Positions 25,681 to 35,252 are shown, counted from the stretch's first letter. The stretch is DNA of 64,000 bases from Schaalia sp. Marseille-Q2122 (GCF_903645355.1 NZ_CAHJXR010000004.1:186001-250000); one strand, 5' to 3'. Notes: generated by a model not told the origin, from the letters alone. Made by a program: numbers and translations.

Positions 25681-27042
25681 ATGGCCACCATCGTGGTGAT
25701 GCCCCAGCTCGGCAACTCGGTCGAGTCGTGCCTGATCATGTCGTGGGAGGTCGCCGTTGGCGACACCGTCGCCGTCGACCAGGTTCTGTGCTCGGTTGAA
25801 ACAGACAAGTCCACCATGGAGGTGCAAAGCACTGACGCTGGCACCGTCCTCAAGCTCCTGTGGGAAGAAGGCGACGAAGTTCCCGTCAAGGACCCCCTCA
25901 TCATCGTGGGTGAACCCGGCGAAGACATCTCCTCCCTCGTTCCCGGTGGCAGCGCCGACGCCGCCCCCGCCGCAGCTGCTGACGAGGCCCCCGCCGCCGA
26001 CGCAGCCCCCGCAGCTGAGGTTCCCGCGCCCTCCTTCGCCACCTCCGCTTCCGGCGGCGCCATCTCCCCGCGCGCCCGCAGCCTCGCCGAAGGTCACGGC
26101 CTCGACGCCGCTGCCGTGACCGAAGGCTCCGGCCCTGGCGGGCGCGTCATCGAACGCGACGTTCAGGCACACCTGGCCGCCAACCCCGCGACCTCCGCAG
26201 CCCGCGCTGAAGGCGCAACCGGCTCGGGCACCGGCCTCGGCGGCCGCGTCTCCACCGCCGACCTCGCCGCAGCCCCCGCAGCGGCAGCCGCACCGGCAGC
26301 TGCCGCAGCAGCACCCGCCGCCGTCTCCGCAGGCGAATACCCCGGCGCCACCGAGGCAACCCCCCTCAAGGGCATCCGCAAGGTCGTCGCCGACCGCATG
26401 GTCGCCTCCCTCGCAGAAGCCGCCCAGCTGTCCTACACGGTCTCGGCCAAGGCAGAGGGCCTGCTCGCCATGCGCAAGAAGCTCAAGAACGCAGACGAGT
26501 CCCTGGGGTTGAGTGCCATCACCATCGGCGACCTCGTCGGCTACGCCGTGGTCAAGACCCTCACCAAGTACCCCGTCTTCAACGCCACCCTGGCTGACGG
26601 CGTGCTCACCACCTTCGAAAACGTCCACCTCGGCTTCGCAGCAGACACCCCCCGTGGCCTGCTCGTCCCCGTGGTCCGCGGCGCCTCGGCCATGACCCTC
26701 AAGCAGTTCTCCGCTGCCTCCAAGCAGCTCGCTGCTGACGCCATCGCCGGAACCATCAGCCCCGACCTGCTCTCGGGCGGCACCTTCACCGTGTCCAACC
26801 TGGGCTCCTTCGGCGTGGAAACCTTCACCCCGATCATCAACCGCCCCCAGACCGCGATTCTGGGCGTAGCTGCCATCACCCCCCGCCCGGTTGTCCTCGC
26901 CGACGGCACCGTGGGCGTGGAACAGCGCATCGGCTTCTCCCTCACCGCTGACCACCAGGTCATCGACGGTGCGGACGCCGCCCGCTTCCTGCGCGACCTT
27001 GTCGCCGCCATTGAAAACATCGACGTCACTGTTCTGGGATGA
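25681..27042 (+). CDS. Dihydrolipoamide acyltransferase (E2) of a 2-oxoacid/acetoin dehydrogenase-type complex
   Basis: E2 moves the acyl group from the E1 product to CoA. The 453-residue protein has one lipoyl domain with the modified lysine in ETDKST (K43), an Ala/Pro linker and an E3-binding domain (SPRARSLAEGHGLD, GPGGRV). The catalytic domain ends in DHQVIDGADAARFL, with the active-site His and Asp. A second GGRVSTADL motif about 38 residues after the first looks like a relic of a duplicated E3-binding tail. It overlaps the E3 gene by 4 bp. Acetyl is the expected acyl group. Confidence 0.9.
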   Translation: MATIVVMPQLGNSVESCLIMSWEVAVGDTVAVDQVLCSVETDKSTMEVQSTDAGTVLKLLWEEGDEVPVKDPLIIVGEPGEDISSLVPGGSADAAPAAAADEAPAADAAPAAEVPAPSFATSASGGAISPRARSLAEGHGLDAAAVTEGSGPGGRVIERDVQAHLAANPATSAARAEGATGSGTGLGGRVSTADLAAAPAAAAAPAAAAAAPAAVSAGEYPGATEATPLKGIRKVVADRMVASLAEAAQLSYTVSAKAEGLLAMRKKLKNADESLGLSAITIGDLVGYAVVKTLTKYPVFNATLADGVLTTFENVHLGFAADTPRGLLVPVVRGASAMTLKQFSAASKQLAADAIAGTISPDLLSGGTFTVSNLGSFGVETFTPIINRPQTAILGVAAITPRPVVLADGTVGVEQRIGFSLTADHQVIDGADAARFLRDLVAAIENIDVTVLG

Positions 27043-28409
27043 GAGATATGACTACTGAATTCGACGTAATCGTCCTCGGTGGCGGCCCCGGCGGCTACCT
27101 CGCCTCTGAACGCCTCGGCCACGCAGGCAAGAAGGTCCTCCTCGTTGAGGAAATCGCCCTGGGCGGCACCTGCCTCAACGTGGGCTGCATCCCCACCAAA
27201 ACCCTGCTCAACTCGGTCAAGACCTACACCCACGCCCTCGAAGGCGACCACTTCGGCGTCCACGCTGAAGGCGTCACCTACAGCTGGGAACGCATGCAAG
27301 CCTGGAAGGCCGAGGTCGTCAAGGGCCTCGTCGCCGGTGTCGGCATGGCCGAAAAGAAGGCCGGCGTGACCGTCCTCAACGCTCGTGGCACCTTCGAAGG
27401 CCCCGGCCGCGTGACCGTGGAGGGCACCACCTACACCGCCGAGCATGTCATCCTCGCCACCGGCTCCGTTCCCGTCATGCCCCCCATCCCCGGCGCAGCC
27501 GACAACCCCAAGGTCGTTGACTCCACCGGCATCCTCTCCCTGGCCGAGGTGCCCGCCCGCCTGACCGTCGTTGGTGGCGGCGTGATCGGCGTTGAGTTCG
27601 CAGCACTCTACGCGGCGCTGGGCACCGAGGTGACCGTCATTGAAATGGCCGCCGAAATCACGCCCTTCGCTGACGCTGAGGTCGCCGCAGCCCTGCGTAA
27701 GGCACTGGGCAAGGTGACATTCGAGATGGGCTGCAAGGTTGAATCCATCTCCGATGGCGCCATCACCTACAGCAAGGACGGCGCCGCCCACACCGTCGAC
27801 GCCGACGTCATCCTCATGGCCGTTGGCCGCCGCCCCGCCCTGCAGGGCTGGGGTGCAGAAAACACCGGCCTGGAAATGACCCCTCGCGGTATCGTCGTTG
27901 ACGACCGTATGCGCACTAACCTGCCCAACGTGTGGGCAGTGGGTGACTGCAACGGCCGCTCCCCCCTGGCTCACTCCGCCTACCGTATGGGCGAGGTCGC
28001 TGCCGCTAACATCCTTGACCCCGAGGCTTACCGCCGCGGCGAGGTCATGCGCTGGAACACCGTTCCGTGGGTTGTCTACACCGCCCCCGAAATGGCTGGC
28101 GTTGGTATGACCGAAGCCTCCGCTGTCGAAGCAGGCCACGAGATCATCACCGCTAAGGCGCCCGCCCTCATGTCGGGCCGTTTCATCGCTGAAAACGGCT
28201 TCCGCGCACCGGGCTTTGCCAAGGTCATCGCCGATAAGCACACCCGTCAGATTCTGGGCGTTCACGTCCTGGGCGCCTACGCCTCCGAAATGATCTGGGG
28301 CGCGCAGGCCATGCTGGAAACCGAACTCACCATTGAGGACGCCCGCCAGCTCGTCTTCCCGCACCCGACGGTGTCTGAAGTTATCCGCGAAGCTCTCTGG
28401 GCTTTCTGA
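27039..28409 (+). CDS. Dihydrolipoyl dehydrogenase (E3)
   Basis: The 456-residue FAD enzyme reoxidises the lipoyl arm of E2 and makes NADH. It has the FAD-binding [10 protein letters not shown], the redox disulfide [13 protein letters not shown], the NAD-binding [12 protein letters not shown], and the C-terminal dimer-interface HPTVSE with the catalytic His. ATG 27039 overlaps the E2 stop as ATGA; ATG 27048, after GAGAGAT, is an alternative. It sits in an E2-E3-E1 order. Confidence 0.94.
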   Translation: MRDMTTEFDVIVLGGGPGGYLASERLGHAGKKVLLVEEIALGGTCLNVGCIPTKTLLNSVKTYTHALEGDHFGVHAEGVTYSWERMQAWKAEVVKGLVAGVGMAEKKAGVTVLNARGTFEGPGRVTVEGTTYTAEHVILATGSVPVMPPIPGAADNPKVVDSTGILSLAEVPARLTVVGGGVIGVEFAALYAALGTEVTVIEMAAEITPFADAEVAAALRKALGKVTFEMGCKVESISDGAITYSKDGAAHTVDADVILMAVGRRPALQGWGAENTGLEMTPRGIVVDDRMRTNLPNVWAVGDCNGRSPLAHSAYRMGEVAAANILDPEAYRRGEVMRWNTVPWVVYTAPEMAGVGMTEASAVEAGHEIITAKAPALMSGRFIAENGFRAPGFAKVIADKHTRQILGVHVLGAYASEMIWGAQAMLETELTIEDARQLVFPHPTVSEVIREALWAF

Positions 28410-28455
28410 TTCACCTCGTCCGAACCGCCAAAGAAGGCAGAAAAGAAGAAAGACA

Positions 28456-30906
28456 ATGACTAAGTCTCTTATCGTTGATCCCTCAGTGGTGCGCGCCCCC
28501 GGCAAGCTCACCATCCCGGAGATCCCCCTCAACGCCTACACCTTCGATCTCGACACCGAACTTGCCCGTTACGGCAAGGACGGCATGGTGCGCATGCTCC
28601 ACGACATGATCGTCGTGCGCACCTTCGAGTCGATGCTGGACTCCATTAAGAAGACCGGCTCCTGGGAAGGTATCGAATACAACCACGCTGGCCCCGCCCA
28701 CCTCGGCATCGGCCAGGAAGCCGCCTACGTCGGCCAGTCCTTCGTGCTCACCCCCGACGACCAGCTCTTCGGCTCCCACCGCTCCCACGGTGAAATCCTC
28801 GCCAAGTGCTACTCGGCGATGCGTCAGATTGACAACAGCCAGCTCGAGACGATCATGAAGGACTTCCTCGACGGAGAGACCCTCTCCTTCGCGGAAAAGA
28901 TCGACTACACCGACACCAAGGATCTCACCGAGAACTTCATCCTCTTCGGTGCCCTGGCTGAAATCTTCGCCCGCAAGTCCGGCTTCAACCGCGGCCTGGG
29001 CGGCTCCATGCACACCTTCTTCCTGCCCTTTGGCTCCTACCCGAACAACGCCATCGTCGGTGGCTCGGCACCGGTTGCTAACGGTGCAGCATTGTTCAAG
29101 CGCATCAACCGCAAGCCCGGCATCGTCATCTCCAACATTGGTGACGCCTCCATGGCCTGCGGCCCCGTGTGGGAAGCCATGAACTTTGCGACCATGGACC
29201 AGTTCGCCACCCTGTGGCGTGAAGAGGATGGCGGCTACCCGCCCATCCTGTTCAACTTCTTCAACAACTTCTACGGTATGGGCGGCCAGACCTTCGGCGA
29301 AACCATGGGCTACGAGGTCCTCGCCCGCGTCGGCGCCGGCCTCAACCCCGAAGCCATGCACGCCGAACGCGTCGACGGCATCAACCCCCTCGCCGTCGCC
29401 GACGCCACCAGCCGCAAGAAGGTCCTCCTTGAAGCCGGTAAGGGTCCCGTCCTCATGGACACCCTCACCTACCGCTTCTCCGGCCACTCGCCCTCGGATG
29501 CCTCGTCCTACCGCAACGCCGACGAGGTCGAGCTGTGGCAGAACGTGGACTGCATCAAGTCCTACTCCGAGCTGCTCATCGCCAACGGCCTCACCACCCA
29601 GGGCGACATCGACGCCTACACTGCGGCCTTCACCGAGAAGCTCACCAAGGTTTTGCGCCTGGCCACCGACGAAGAGAACTGCCCTCGCATCGCCGACGGC
29701 TACATCGAAACCGTCATGTTCTCCAACACGCCCACCGAGGCTATGGAGGAAGGCGAAGCTGAGATCTACCTCGAAGGCAACCCCCGCGTGGCCGCCCTCG
29801 AAAAGAAGATCCGCACCGCATTCGACGAGAACGGCAAGCCCGTCTCGAAGATGAAGATGTTCCAGTTCCGTGACGCCCTCTTCGAGGCTATGCTTCACCG
29901 CTTCTCCATCGACCCGACGATGGCAGCATGGGGTGAAGAAAACCGCGACTGGGGTGGCGCCTTCGCCGTCTACCGCGGCCTGACCGAGGCCCTGCCCTAC
30001 CGTCGCCTCTTCAACTCGCCCATCGCCGAGGCCTCCATCGTGGGCGCAGGCGTCGGCTACGCCATGGCTGGTGGCCGCGCGGTCATTGAGCTCATGTACT
30101 GTGACTTCCTTGGCCGCTCCGGCGACGAAGTCTTCAACCAGATGGCGAAGTGGCAGTCCATGTCCGCTGGCCTGCTGAAGATGCCCCTGGTCCTGCGCGT
30201 CTCCGTGGGTAACAAGTACGGCGCTCAGCACTCCCAGGACTGGTCGGCACTGACCGCCCACATCCCGGGCCTGAAGGTCTTCTTCCCCGCTACCCCCACC
30301 GACGCCAAGGGCATGCTCAACCTCGCCCTGCGCGGCACCGACCCCGTGGTCTTCTTCGAATCCCAGCTCCTGTACGACAAGGGCGAAGAATTCGAAAAGG
30401 ACGGCGTCCCCACCGGCTACTACGAGACCCCCGAGGGTGAGCCCGCCATCCGCCGTGAAGGCACTGACGTCACCATCGCCACCTACGGTGCGACCCTGTA
30501 CCGCGCGATGGAAGCAGCCAAGATCCTCGAAGAGAAGTACGGCATGTCCGCCGAGGTCATCGACCTGCGCTTCGTGGCTCCGCTGAACTACGAGAAGCTC
30601 CTGGCTTCCGTGAAGAAGACCGGCCGCCTGGTTCTGGCTTCCGACGCTGTCGAGCGTGGATCCTTCCTCCACACCGTGGCATCCACCGTCCAGACCCTCG
30701 CCTTCGACGACCTCGACGCCCCCGTGGCAGTCGTTGGTTCGCGCAACGGCATCACCCCCGGCCCCGAGCTCGAATCGATCTTCTTCCCGCAGCCGGAGTG
30801 GATCATCGACACCATCCACGAGCGCGTCGTGCCGATCCCCGGCCACGTGCCCACCTCGAACCAGACCGAAGGCGAAATCATCCGCCGCAACCGTCTGGGC
30901 ATCTGA
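28456..30906 (+). CDS. Fused alpha-beta thiamine-dependent E1 component
   Basis: This E1 decarboxylates a 2-oxoacid, or cleaves an acyloin, and passes the acyl group to E2. The 816-residue protein joins both usual subunits. The alpha-like half (about 60-440) has [10 protein letters not shown] and the thiamine-diphosphate motif beginning GDAS near residue 230 and ending FFNN. The beta-like half (about 465-816) has [24 protein letters not shown] and [11 protein letters not shown]. The first 50 residues are unlike PDH E1. Substrate cannot be read from the sequence; context suggests a sugar-derived acyloin or pyruvate. Confidence 0.9.
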   Translation: MTKSLIVDPSVVRAPGKLTIPEIPLNAYTFDLDTELARYGKDGMVRMLHDMIVVRTFESMLDSIKKTGSWEGIEYNHAGPAHLGIGQEAAYVGQSFVLTPDDQLFGSHRSHGEILAKCYSAMRQIDNSQLETIMKDFLDGETLSFAEKIDYTDTKDLTENFILFGALAEIFARKSGFNRGLGGSMHTFFLPFGSYPNNAIVGGSAPVANGAALFKRINRKPGIVISNIGDASMACGPVWEAMNFATMDQFATLWREEDGGYPPILFNFFNNFYGMGGQTFGETMGYEVLARVGAGLNPEAMHAERVDGINPLAVADATSRKKVLLEAGKGPVLMDTLTYRFSGHSPSDASSYRNADEVELWQNVDCIKSYSELLIANGLTTQGDIDAYTAAFTEKLTKVLRLATDEENCPRIADGYIETVMFSNTPTEAMEEGEAEIYLEGNPRVAALEKKIRTAFDENGKPVSKMKMFQFRDALFEAMLHRFSIDPTMAAWGEENRDWGGAFAVYRGLTEALPYRRLFNSPIAEASIVGAGVGYAMAGGRAVIELMYCDFLGRSGDEVFNQMAKWQSMSAGLLKMPLVLRVSVGNKYGAQHSQDWSALTAHIPGLKVFFPATPTDAKGMLNLALRGTDPVVFFESQLLYDKGEEFEKDGVPTGYYETPEGEPAIRREGTDVTIATYGATLYRAMEAAKILEEKYGMSAEVIDLRFVAPLNYEKLLASVKKTGRLVLASDAVERGSFLHTVASTVQTLAFDDLDAPVAVVGSRNGITPGPELESIFFPQPEWIIDTIHERVVPIPGHVPTSNQTEGEIIRRNRLGI

Positions 30907-30958
30907 GGCCCACAGCTTGCTCGGGGCAGGCACCTGATGTCTGTCCCTGAGTAAGCAC

Positions 30959-31000
30959 GCGGGCTGGGGTGGGGAGAACACCCTCCCCACCCCAGCCCGC
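30959..31000 (+). terminator. Strong hairpin after the E1 gene
   Basis: The 18-bp complementary arms, built on GGGCTGGGGTGGGGAG, flank a 5-6 base loop. The next gene starts 52 bp later, so the PHP-SDR-MDR group may have its own promoter or rely on read-through. Confidence 0.8.
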
Positions 31001-31052
31001 ACACTATTACCACATGCTCTTGCCCCTTCGTCGCCGCTGATGTGAGGACCCC

Positions 31053-32372
31053 ATGCACGCCACCCACGATGCCACCAATGATGTGACTGTCAGCCCCGCA
31101 GAACGCCTTGCCGCACTGCGCGAGCTCGCCTCCACCGAAACCTTCCCCGCATGGGAGGTTGAGTCCAACAACCACATCCACACCTGCTACTCCTTCAGCC
31201 CCTACACGCCCGCCGCAGCCGCCCTCGGAGGCCGCCGCGCTGGCCTGCGTGTGGTCGGCTCCGTTGACCACGACTCCATTGGCGCCGCCGACGAAATGAC
31301 CCAAGCCTGCCGCATCCTCGGCATGGGTTCAGTGACCGGCTTCGAATGTCGCGCATTCTTCGAAGAGGGCAATGACGGCCCCTTCGCCAGCCGCAAGCTC
31401 AACAACCCCGACTCCTACGGCATCGCCTACCTCACGGTGCAGGGCGTGCCAGCCTGGGCCCGTGAGAAGGTCGCCCAGTGGCTGGCCCCTAAGCGTGAAG
31501 CCCGCCTGCGCCGCACCCTGGCTATGGCTGAGGCCGCCAACGAGATCCTCACCTCCCTGGGCCTGGCGCCCTTTGACCCGCAGGCCGACATGGTTGACCG
31601 CTCCCAGTACGCCAACGGCGGCGGCATCACCGAACGTCACCTCCTGGCCGCCATGGCCGACGCCCTCATTAAGGGCTTCGGACGCGGCCCCGCCCTCGTC
31701 GAAGGCTTGAGCGGCATGGGCGTCACCATCCCTCCCGCCCTCGCAGGCGCACTCGGGGATGCGGACAACCCCCACCTCATGTACGACCTGCTGGGCGTGC
31801 TCAAGTCCGAATACCTCGACCGCATCTACATTCAGCCCACCGACGAACTGCCCACCGCCGCTGAGGTCGTGGCCTTCGCCGACTCCATTGGTGCGATTGC
31901 CGCCTACGCCTACCTTGGTGACGTGGCGGCATCCCCCACGGGCGATAAGAAGGCTGAAAAGTTCGAGGACGAGTTCCTTGACGAGCTCTTCGAAGCCCTC
32001 GAAGAACGAGGCTTCCGCGCCGTCACCTACATGCCCCCGCGTAACACTCCCGAGCAGTTGGAACGTATCCACGAGCTCGCTGTGCGCCACGGCATGCTGG
32101 AGATCTCCGGCGTGGACATTAACCAGCCCCGCCAGTCATTCAACTGCCCCGAGCTGCGTCGTCCCGAGTTCGCCGACCTCAACGAGGCCACCTGGGCGAT
32201 GGTCGCCCACGAGGCACTGTCCACCGTTGACCCCGAGCTCCACATCCTCGGCAGTGGCCGCCTGAGCCCTGAGCGCCTCGCAGAACGCATCGCCGAATAC
32301 GCGCCCCTAGGCCGCGCCTTCGCTGACGGTGCCGACGCTGCTGAACTCGCCGAAAAGGCAAGCCGCGCATAA
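31053..32372 (+). CDS. PHP-domain protein, probable metal-dependent phosphoesterase
   Basis: The 439-residue protein shows PHP motif I (NHIHTCYSF, H41 and H43) and motif II (VDHDS, D72-H73-D74). More metal ligands are likely in GFECRAFF (E near 93) and in the C-terminal SGVDINQP. PHP domains bind two or three metals and usually hydrolyse phosphate esters. It is longer than simple PHP phosphatases because of a helical insertion (about 110-260). It sits between the E1 gene and two oxidoreductases, so a sugar or tetrose phosphate is a reasonable substrate guess. The family is not known to me in fucose metabolism. Confidence 0.82.
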   Translation: MHATHDATNDVTVSPAERLAALRELASTETFPAWEVESNNHIHTCYSFSPYTPAAAALGGRRAGLRVVGSVDHDSIGAADEMTQACRILGMGSVTGFECRAFFEEGNDGPFASRKLNNPDSYGIAYLTVQGVPAWAREKVAQWLAPKREARLRRTLAMAEAANEILTSLGLAPFDPQADMVDRSQYANGGGITERHLLAAMADALIKGFGRGPALVEGLSGMGVTIPPALAGALGDADNPHLMYDLLGVLKSEYLDRIYIQPTDELPTAAEVVAFADSIGAIAAYAYLGDVAASPTGDKKAEKFEDEFLDELFEALEERGFRAVTYMPPRNTPEQLERIHELAVRHGMLEISGVDINQPRQSFNCPELRRPEFADLNEATWAMVAHEALSTVDPELHILGSGRLSPERLAERIAEYAPLGRAFADGADAAELAEKASRA

Positions 32373-32433
32373 GTTTCCATTTTTGGGCCCCACCGTTGGG
32401 GCTCCGCCCTCGTAAAACTCTATGGAGGAAAAC

Positions 32434-33450
32434 ATGACCGTCGCACCGCTCGTGAGAGGCCTGTTCCTGTCCGAACTTGCCTGCCCCGTCATTGTGCGCC
32501 CCACCGACGCTCCCGCAACGCTCAGCCTGCCCGACACCGTCGAAGAACTGCGCGAATACACGCTCGGAAACGTCGAACTGCCCGTCGTCGTCTCCGCAGG
32601 AGAGGAGACCTTTGAAGTCATCCCAATGCCCGTCGGGGAGCGCGCAATCACCGGCCGCGTGGCGCTGGTTACCGGCGGCGCCCAGGGCTTCGGCGCTGAA
32701 ATCGCCAAGGGCCTTATTGACCAGGGATGCTTCGTGTACATCGCCGACCTCAACGGTGAAGGCGCCAAAGCAAAGTGCGCTGAACTCGGCCCCAACACCC
32801 ACCCCATCACCGTGAATGTCGGCGACGAAGACTCCGTTGCCGCCATGGCCGACGAGATCGCCCGCGTCACCGGCGGCCTCGACCTCGTCGTCTCCAACGC
32901 GGGAATCGTGCGCGCAGGGTCAGTACTTGAGCAAAACCTCTCCGACTTCAAGCTCTCCACCGACATTAACTACGTGGCGTTCTTCCTCGTCACCAAGCAC
33001 GTCGGCGCCCTGCTAGCACGCCAGCACCTCACCGCACCCAACTGGCTGACCGACATCATCCAGATCAACTCCAAGTCCGGCCTGGTCGGTTCCAATAAGA
33101 ATGCCGCCTACGCTGGCTCGAAGTTTGGCGGCATTGGCCTCGTCCAGTCCTTCGCCCTCGAAATGGTTGAGCACGGCGTCAAGGTCAACGCCATCTGCCC
33201 GGGCAACTTCTACGACGGCCCCCTGTGGTCCGACCCGGAGAAGGGCCTCTTCGTCCAATACCTCAACTCCGGCAAGGTTCCCGGCGCTACAACCGTGGCC
33301 GACGTTAAGGAGTTCTACGAGTCCAAGGTTCCCATGCGCCGCGGCGCAACGGGCATCGACGTTCTGCGCGCGATCTACTACATCGTCGAGCAGGCCTACG
33401 AAACCGGCCAGGCTGTGCCCGTCACGGGCGGCCAGGTCATGATGAACTAA
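32434..33450 (+). CDS. SDR oxidoreductase, sorbitol-6-phosphate-dehydrogenase-like, with N-terminal extension
   Basis: The 338-residue enzyme has a classical SDR domain: coenzyme loop TGGAQGFG (80-87), SNAG (about 154-157), catalytic Ser in INSKSG, and Y226-x3-K230 in YAGSK. The acidic residue after beta-2 (IADLN) favours NAD(H). An N-terminal extension of about 70 residues before the Rossmann fold is unusual for SDRs. The domain resembles sorbitol-6-phosphate dehydrogenase. ATG 32434 is chosen because GGAGG lies just before it, inside a frame that could start at 32422. It is 41 bp before the MDR gene. Confidence 0.88.
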   Translation: MTVAPLVRGLFLSELACPVIVRPTDAPATLSLPDTVEELREYTLGNVELPVVVSAGEETFEVIPMPVGERAITGRVALVTGGAQGFGAEIAKGLIDQGCFVYIADLNGEGAKAKCAELGPNTHPITVNVGDEDSVAAMADEIARVTGGLDLVVSNAGIVRAGSVLEQNLSDFKLSTDINYVAFFLVTKHVGALLARQHLTAPNWLTDIIQINSKSGLVGSNKNAAYAGSKFGGIGLVQSFALEMVEHGVKVNAICPGNFYDGPLWSDPEKGLFVQYLNSGKVPGATTVADVKEFYESKVPMRRGATGIDVLRAIYYIVEQAYETGQAVPVTGGQVMMN

Positions 33451-33490
33451 CCCCAACGACCAGATCCCGTCCTACTGAAGGAAAGAAGTA

Positions 33491-35098
33491 ATGAGCGAGA
33501 TCCCCACCACTCAGCATGCGATCCAGATCGTTGGCGCAGATGAGGTTATCGTCAACCCCAACAAGTCCGTGGACCCTGTTGGCCCCCACCAGATGATGCT
33601 CCAGGTTGAGGCCTGCGGTATCTGCTTCTCCGACACGAAGCTGCTCCACGCCTTCGACAACCACCCCCGCAAGTCCGAGGTGGTTGCCGGCATCGACCTC
33701 GATGCACTGGCGGAAATTCCCTCCTACAAGCCCGGCTCGGCACCCGTCGTACCCGGTCACGAACCCGTCTGCCGCATCATCGAGGTCGGCGAGAAGGTCA
33801 CCCACTTCAAGGTCGGCGACCGCGTGCTCGTTCAGGCCGACTGGAAGCACCTGCGCACCGCCAAGTCCAATGGCGCGTTCGGCTACAACTTCGATGGCGC
33901 CCTGCAAGAATACGTCGTCGTTGACGAACGCTGCGTTGTCAACCCTGCCGACGGCGAAGAATTCCTCATCCACGTCTCTGACGCTCCTTCGGCTGCCGCT
34001 GTTGGCCTGATTGAGCCCTGGGCAACTGTGGAAGGCTCCTACGCCTGGGCAGAGCGCAACCACGTCGCTGATGGTGGCCGCCTGCTCGTCGTCGGTGAAG
34101 GCTGCGTTGAGGAACTGACCGCTGAGCACGTTCCCGGCGAGGTTGTCCGCGTTGCCGCTTCCGAGGTCGCCTCGCTGGAAGGCCAAGAGTTCGACGACAT
34201 CGTCTACTTCGGTGCCTCCGCTGAGGTCATCGAGGCGCTCGCCGCACTGCTCGGCACCCGCGGCACCTTCTGCGTGGTCCTGGGTGGCGAGCGTATCGAA
34301 CGCAAGGTCAGCCTCGATATTGGCCGCGTCCACTACGACTTCATCCGCTTCTGTGGCACCACCGGCAGTGATCCTCGTGAAGGCTACGCCTGGATCCCCG
34401 CCAACGGTGACCTGCGTGAGAACGACAAGATCGCCATCATCGGTGCTGCTGGCCCCATGGGTCAGATGCACACCATGCGCGCCGTGACCTCCGGCGTTGC
34501 AGGCATCACGGTCGCGGGCACTGACCTGTCTGATGAGCGCCTCGAAGGACTGCGCAGCGTCGTTGGCCCCGTCGCCGAAGCCCGCAACGTGCCCCTGGAG
34601 ATTATCAACACCTCCACCACGCCCCTGGAATACGGTTACACCCACGTGTCGTGCATGGTCCCCGTGCCCGCACTCGTGTCCCAGGCCATTGACCTGGCTG
34701 CAGAGGATTCCATCGTCAACGCTTTCGCCGGTATCCCGGCAGGCACCTTCGGTGAATTCGACCTGCAGGGCATTATCGAGCGCCGCATCTTCGTGCTGGG
34801 CACCTCCGGTTCGGATGTCTCCGACATGCGCACCGTCCTGCGCAAGATCGAAGAAGGCATTATCGACACCACCATTTCCCTGTACGCCGTGACCGGCATG
34901 GCTGGCTTCGTTGACGCCATCAACGCCGTCATGAACCGTACCTCCGGTGGCAAGATCATGGTCTTCCCCATGCTCCACGACCTGGGCCTGACCCCGCTGT
35001 CCGAGATGGCCGAGAAGCTGCCTGAGGTGGCTGCCAAGCTCGACAACGGCCTGTGGACCAAGGCTGCTGAAGAGGCTCTGCTGGCGACTGCCAAGTGA
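33491..35098 (+). CDS. Zinc-type MDR oxidoreductase, L-sorbose-1-phosphate-reductase-like
   Basis: The 535-residue medium-chain dehydrogenase has the catalytic zinc ligands in ACGICFSD (C42 or C45) and VPGHE (H90, E91). It lacks the four-cysteine structural zinc loop. The Rossmann fold carries IIGAAGPMGQM near residue 320. It is about 180 residues longer than common alcohol dehydrogenases, with an extra domain between the catalytic and Rossmann parts, as in sorbose-1-phosphate reductases. Its neighbour is an SDR, the same pair used to turn sorbose-1-phosphate into a ketose-6-phosphate. RBS is GAAGGAAAG. Confidence 0.87.
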   Translation: MSEIPTTQHAIQIVGADEVIVNPNKSVDPVGPHQMMLQVEACGICFSDTKLLHAFDNHPRKSEVVAGIDLDALAEIPSYKPGSAPVVPGHEPVCRIIEVGEKVTHFKVGDRVLVQADWKHLRTAKSNGAFGYNFDGALQEYVVVDERCVVNPADGEEFLIHVSDAPSAAAVGLIEPWATVEGSYAWAERNHVADGGRLLVVGEGCVEELTAEHVPGEVVRVAASEVASLEGQEFDDIVYFGASAEVIEALAALLGTRGTFCVVLGGERIERKVSLDIGRVHYDFIRFCGTTGSDPREGYAWIPANGDLRENDKIAIIGAAGPMGQMHTMRAVTSGVAGITVAGTDLSDERLEGLRSVVGPVAEARNVPLEIINTSTTPLEYGYTHVSCMVPVPALVSQAIDLAAEDSIVNAFAGIPAGTFGEFDLQGIIERRIFVLGTSGSDVSDMRTVLRKIEEGIIDTTISLYAVTGMAGFVDAINAVMNRTSGGKIMVFPMLHDLGLTPLSEMAEKLPEVAAKLDNGLWTKAAEEALLATAK

Positions 35099-35147
35099 GT
35101 TGGCGAGTAGCTGTCTGAGCTGTGGCCCCTGTGTGAGGCCCCTGTCT

Positions 35148-35190
35148 AAGGCCCCGCCTGGATTATCCAGGCGGGGCCTTTCCTCTGTTT
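35148..35190 (+). terminator. Intrinsic terminator ending the catabolic region
   Basis: The 15-bp perfect stem, arms AAGGCCCCGCCTGGA and TCCAGGCGGGGCCTT with loop TTA, is followed by TCCTCTGTTTT. It ends 50 bp or so after the MDR stop. Confidence 0.9.
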
Positions 35191-35252
35191 TACACACTGC
35201 GTTGTAGTTTGCACACCGCATAGCCCCCAGAAACTGCAACGCCCCTCCCATT
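35188..35252. repeat. 65-bp element, copy 1
   Basis: Together with the copy at 35300-35364 it forms a direct repeat differing at only two positions. Each copy contains an internal inverted repeat, GCGTTGTAGTTT against AAACTGCAACGC (one wobble), around a C-rich loop with ATAGCCCCCAG. The element could fold as an RNA hairpin on either strand. It lies in the 339-bp gene-free stretch between the MDR and CstR genes. Confidence 0.88.

Noticed and set aside
28483-31002. Open frame of more than 800 codons on the minus strand opposite the E1 gene
   Set aside because: It is a mirror of the strongly C/G-ending codons of the plus-strand E1 gene. Composition is Gly/Val/Asp-rich low complexity with no family features.
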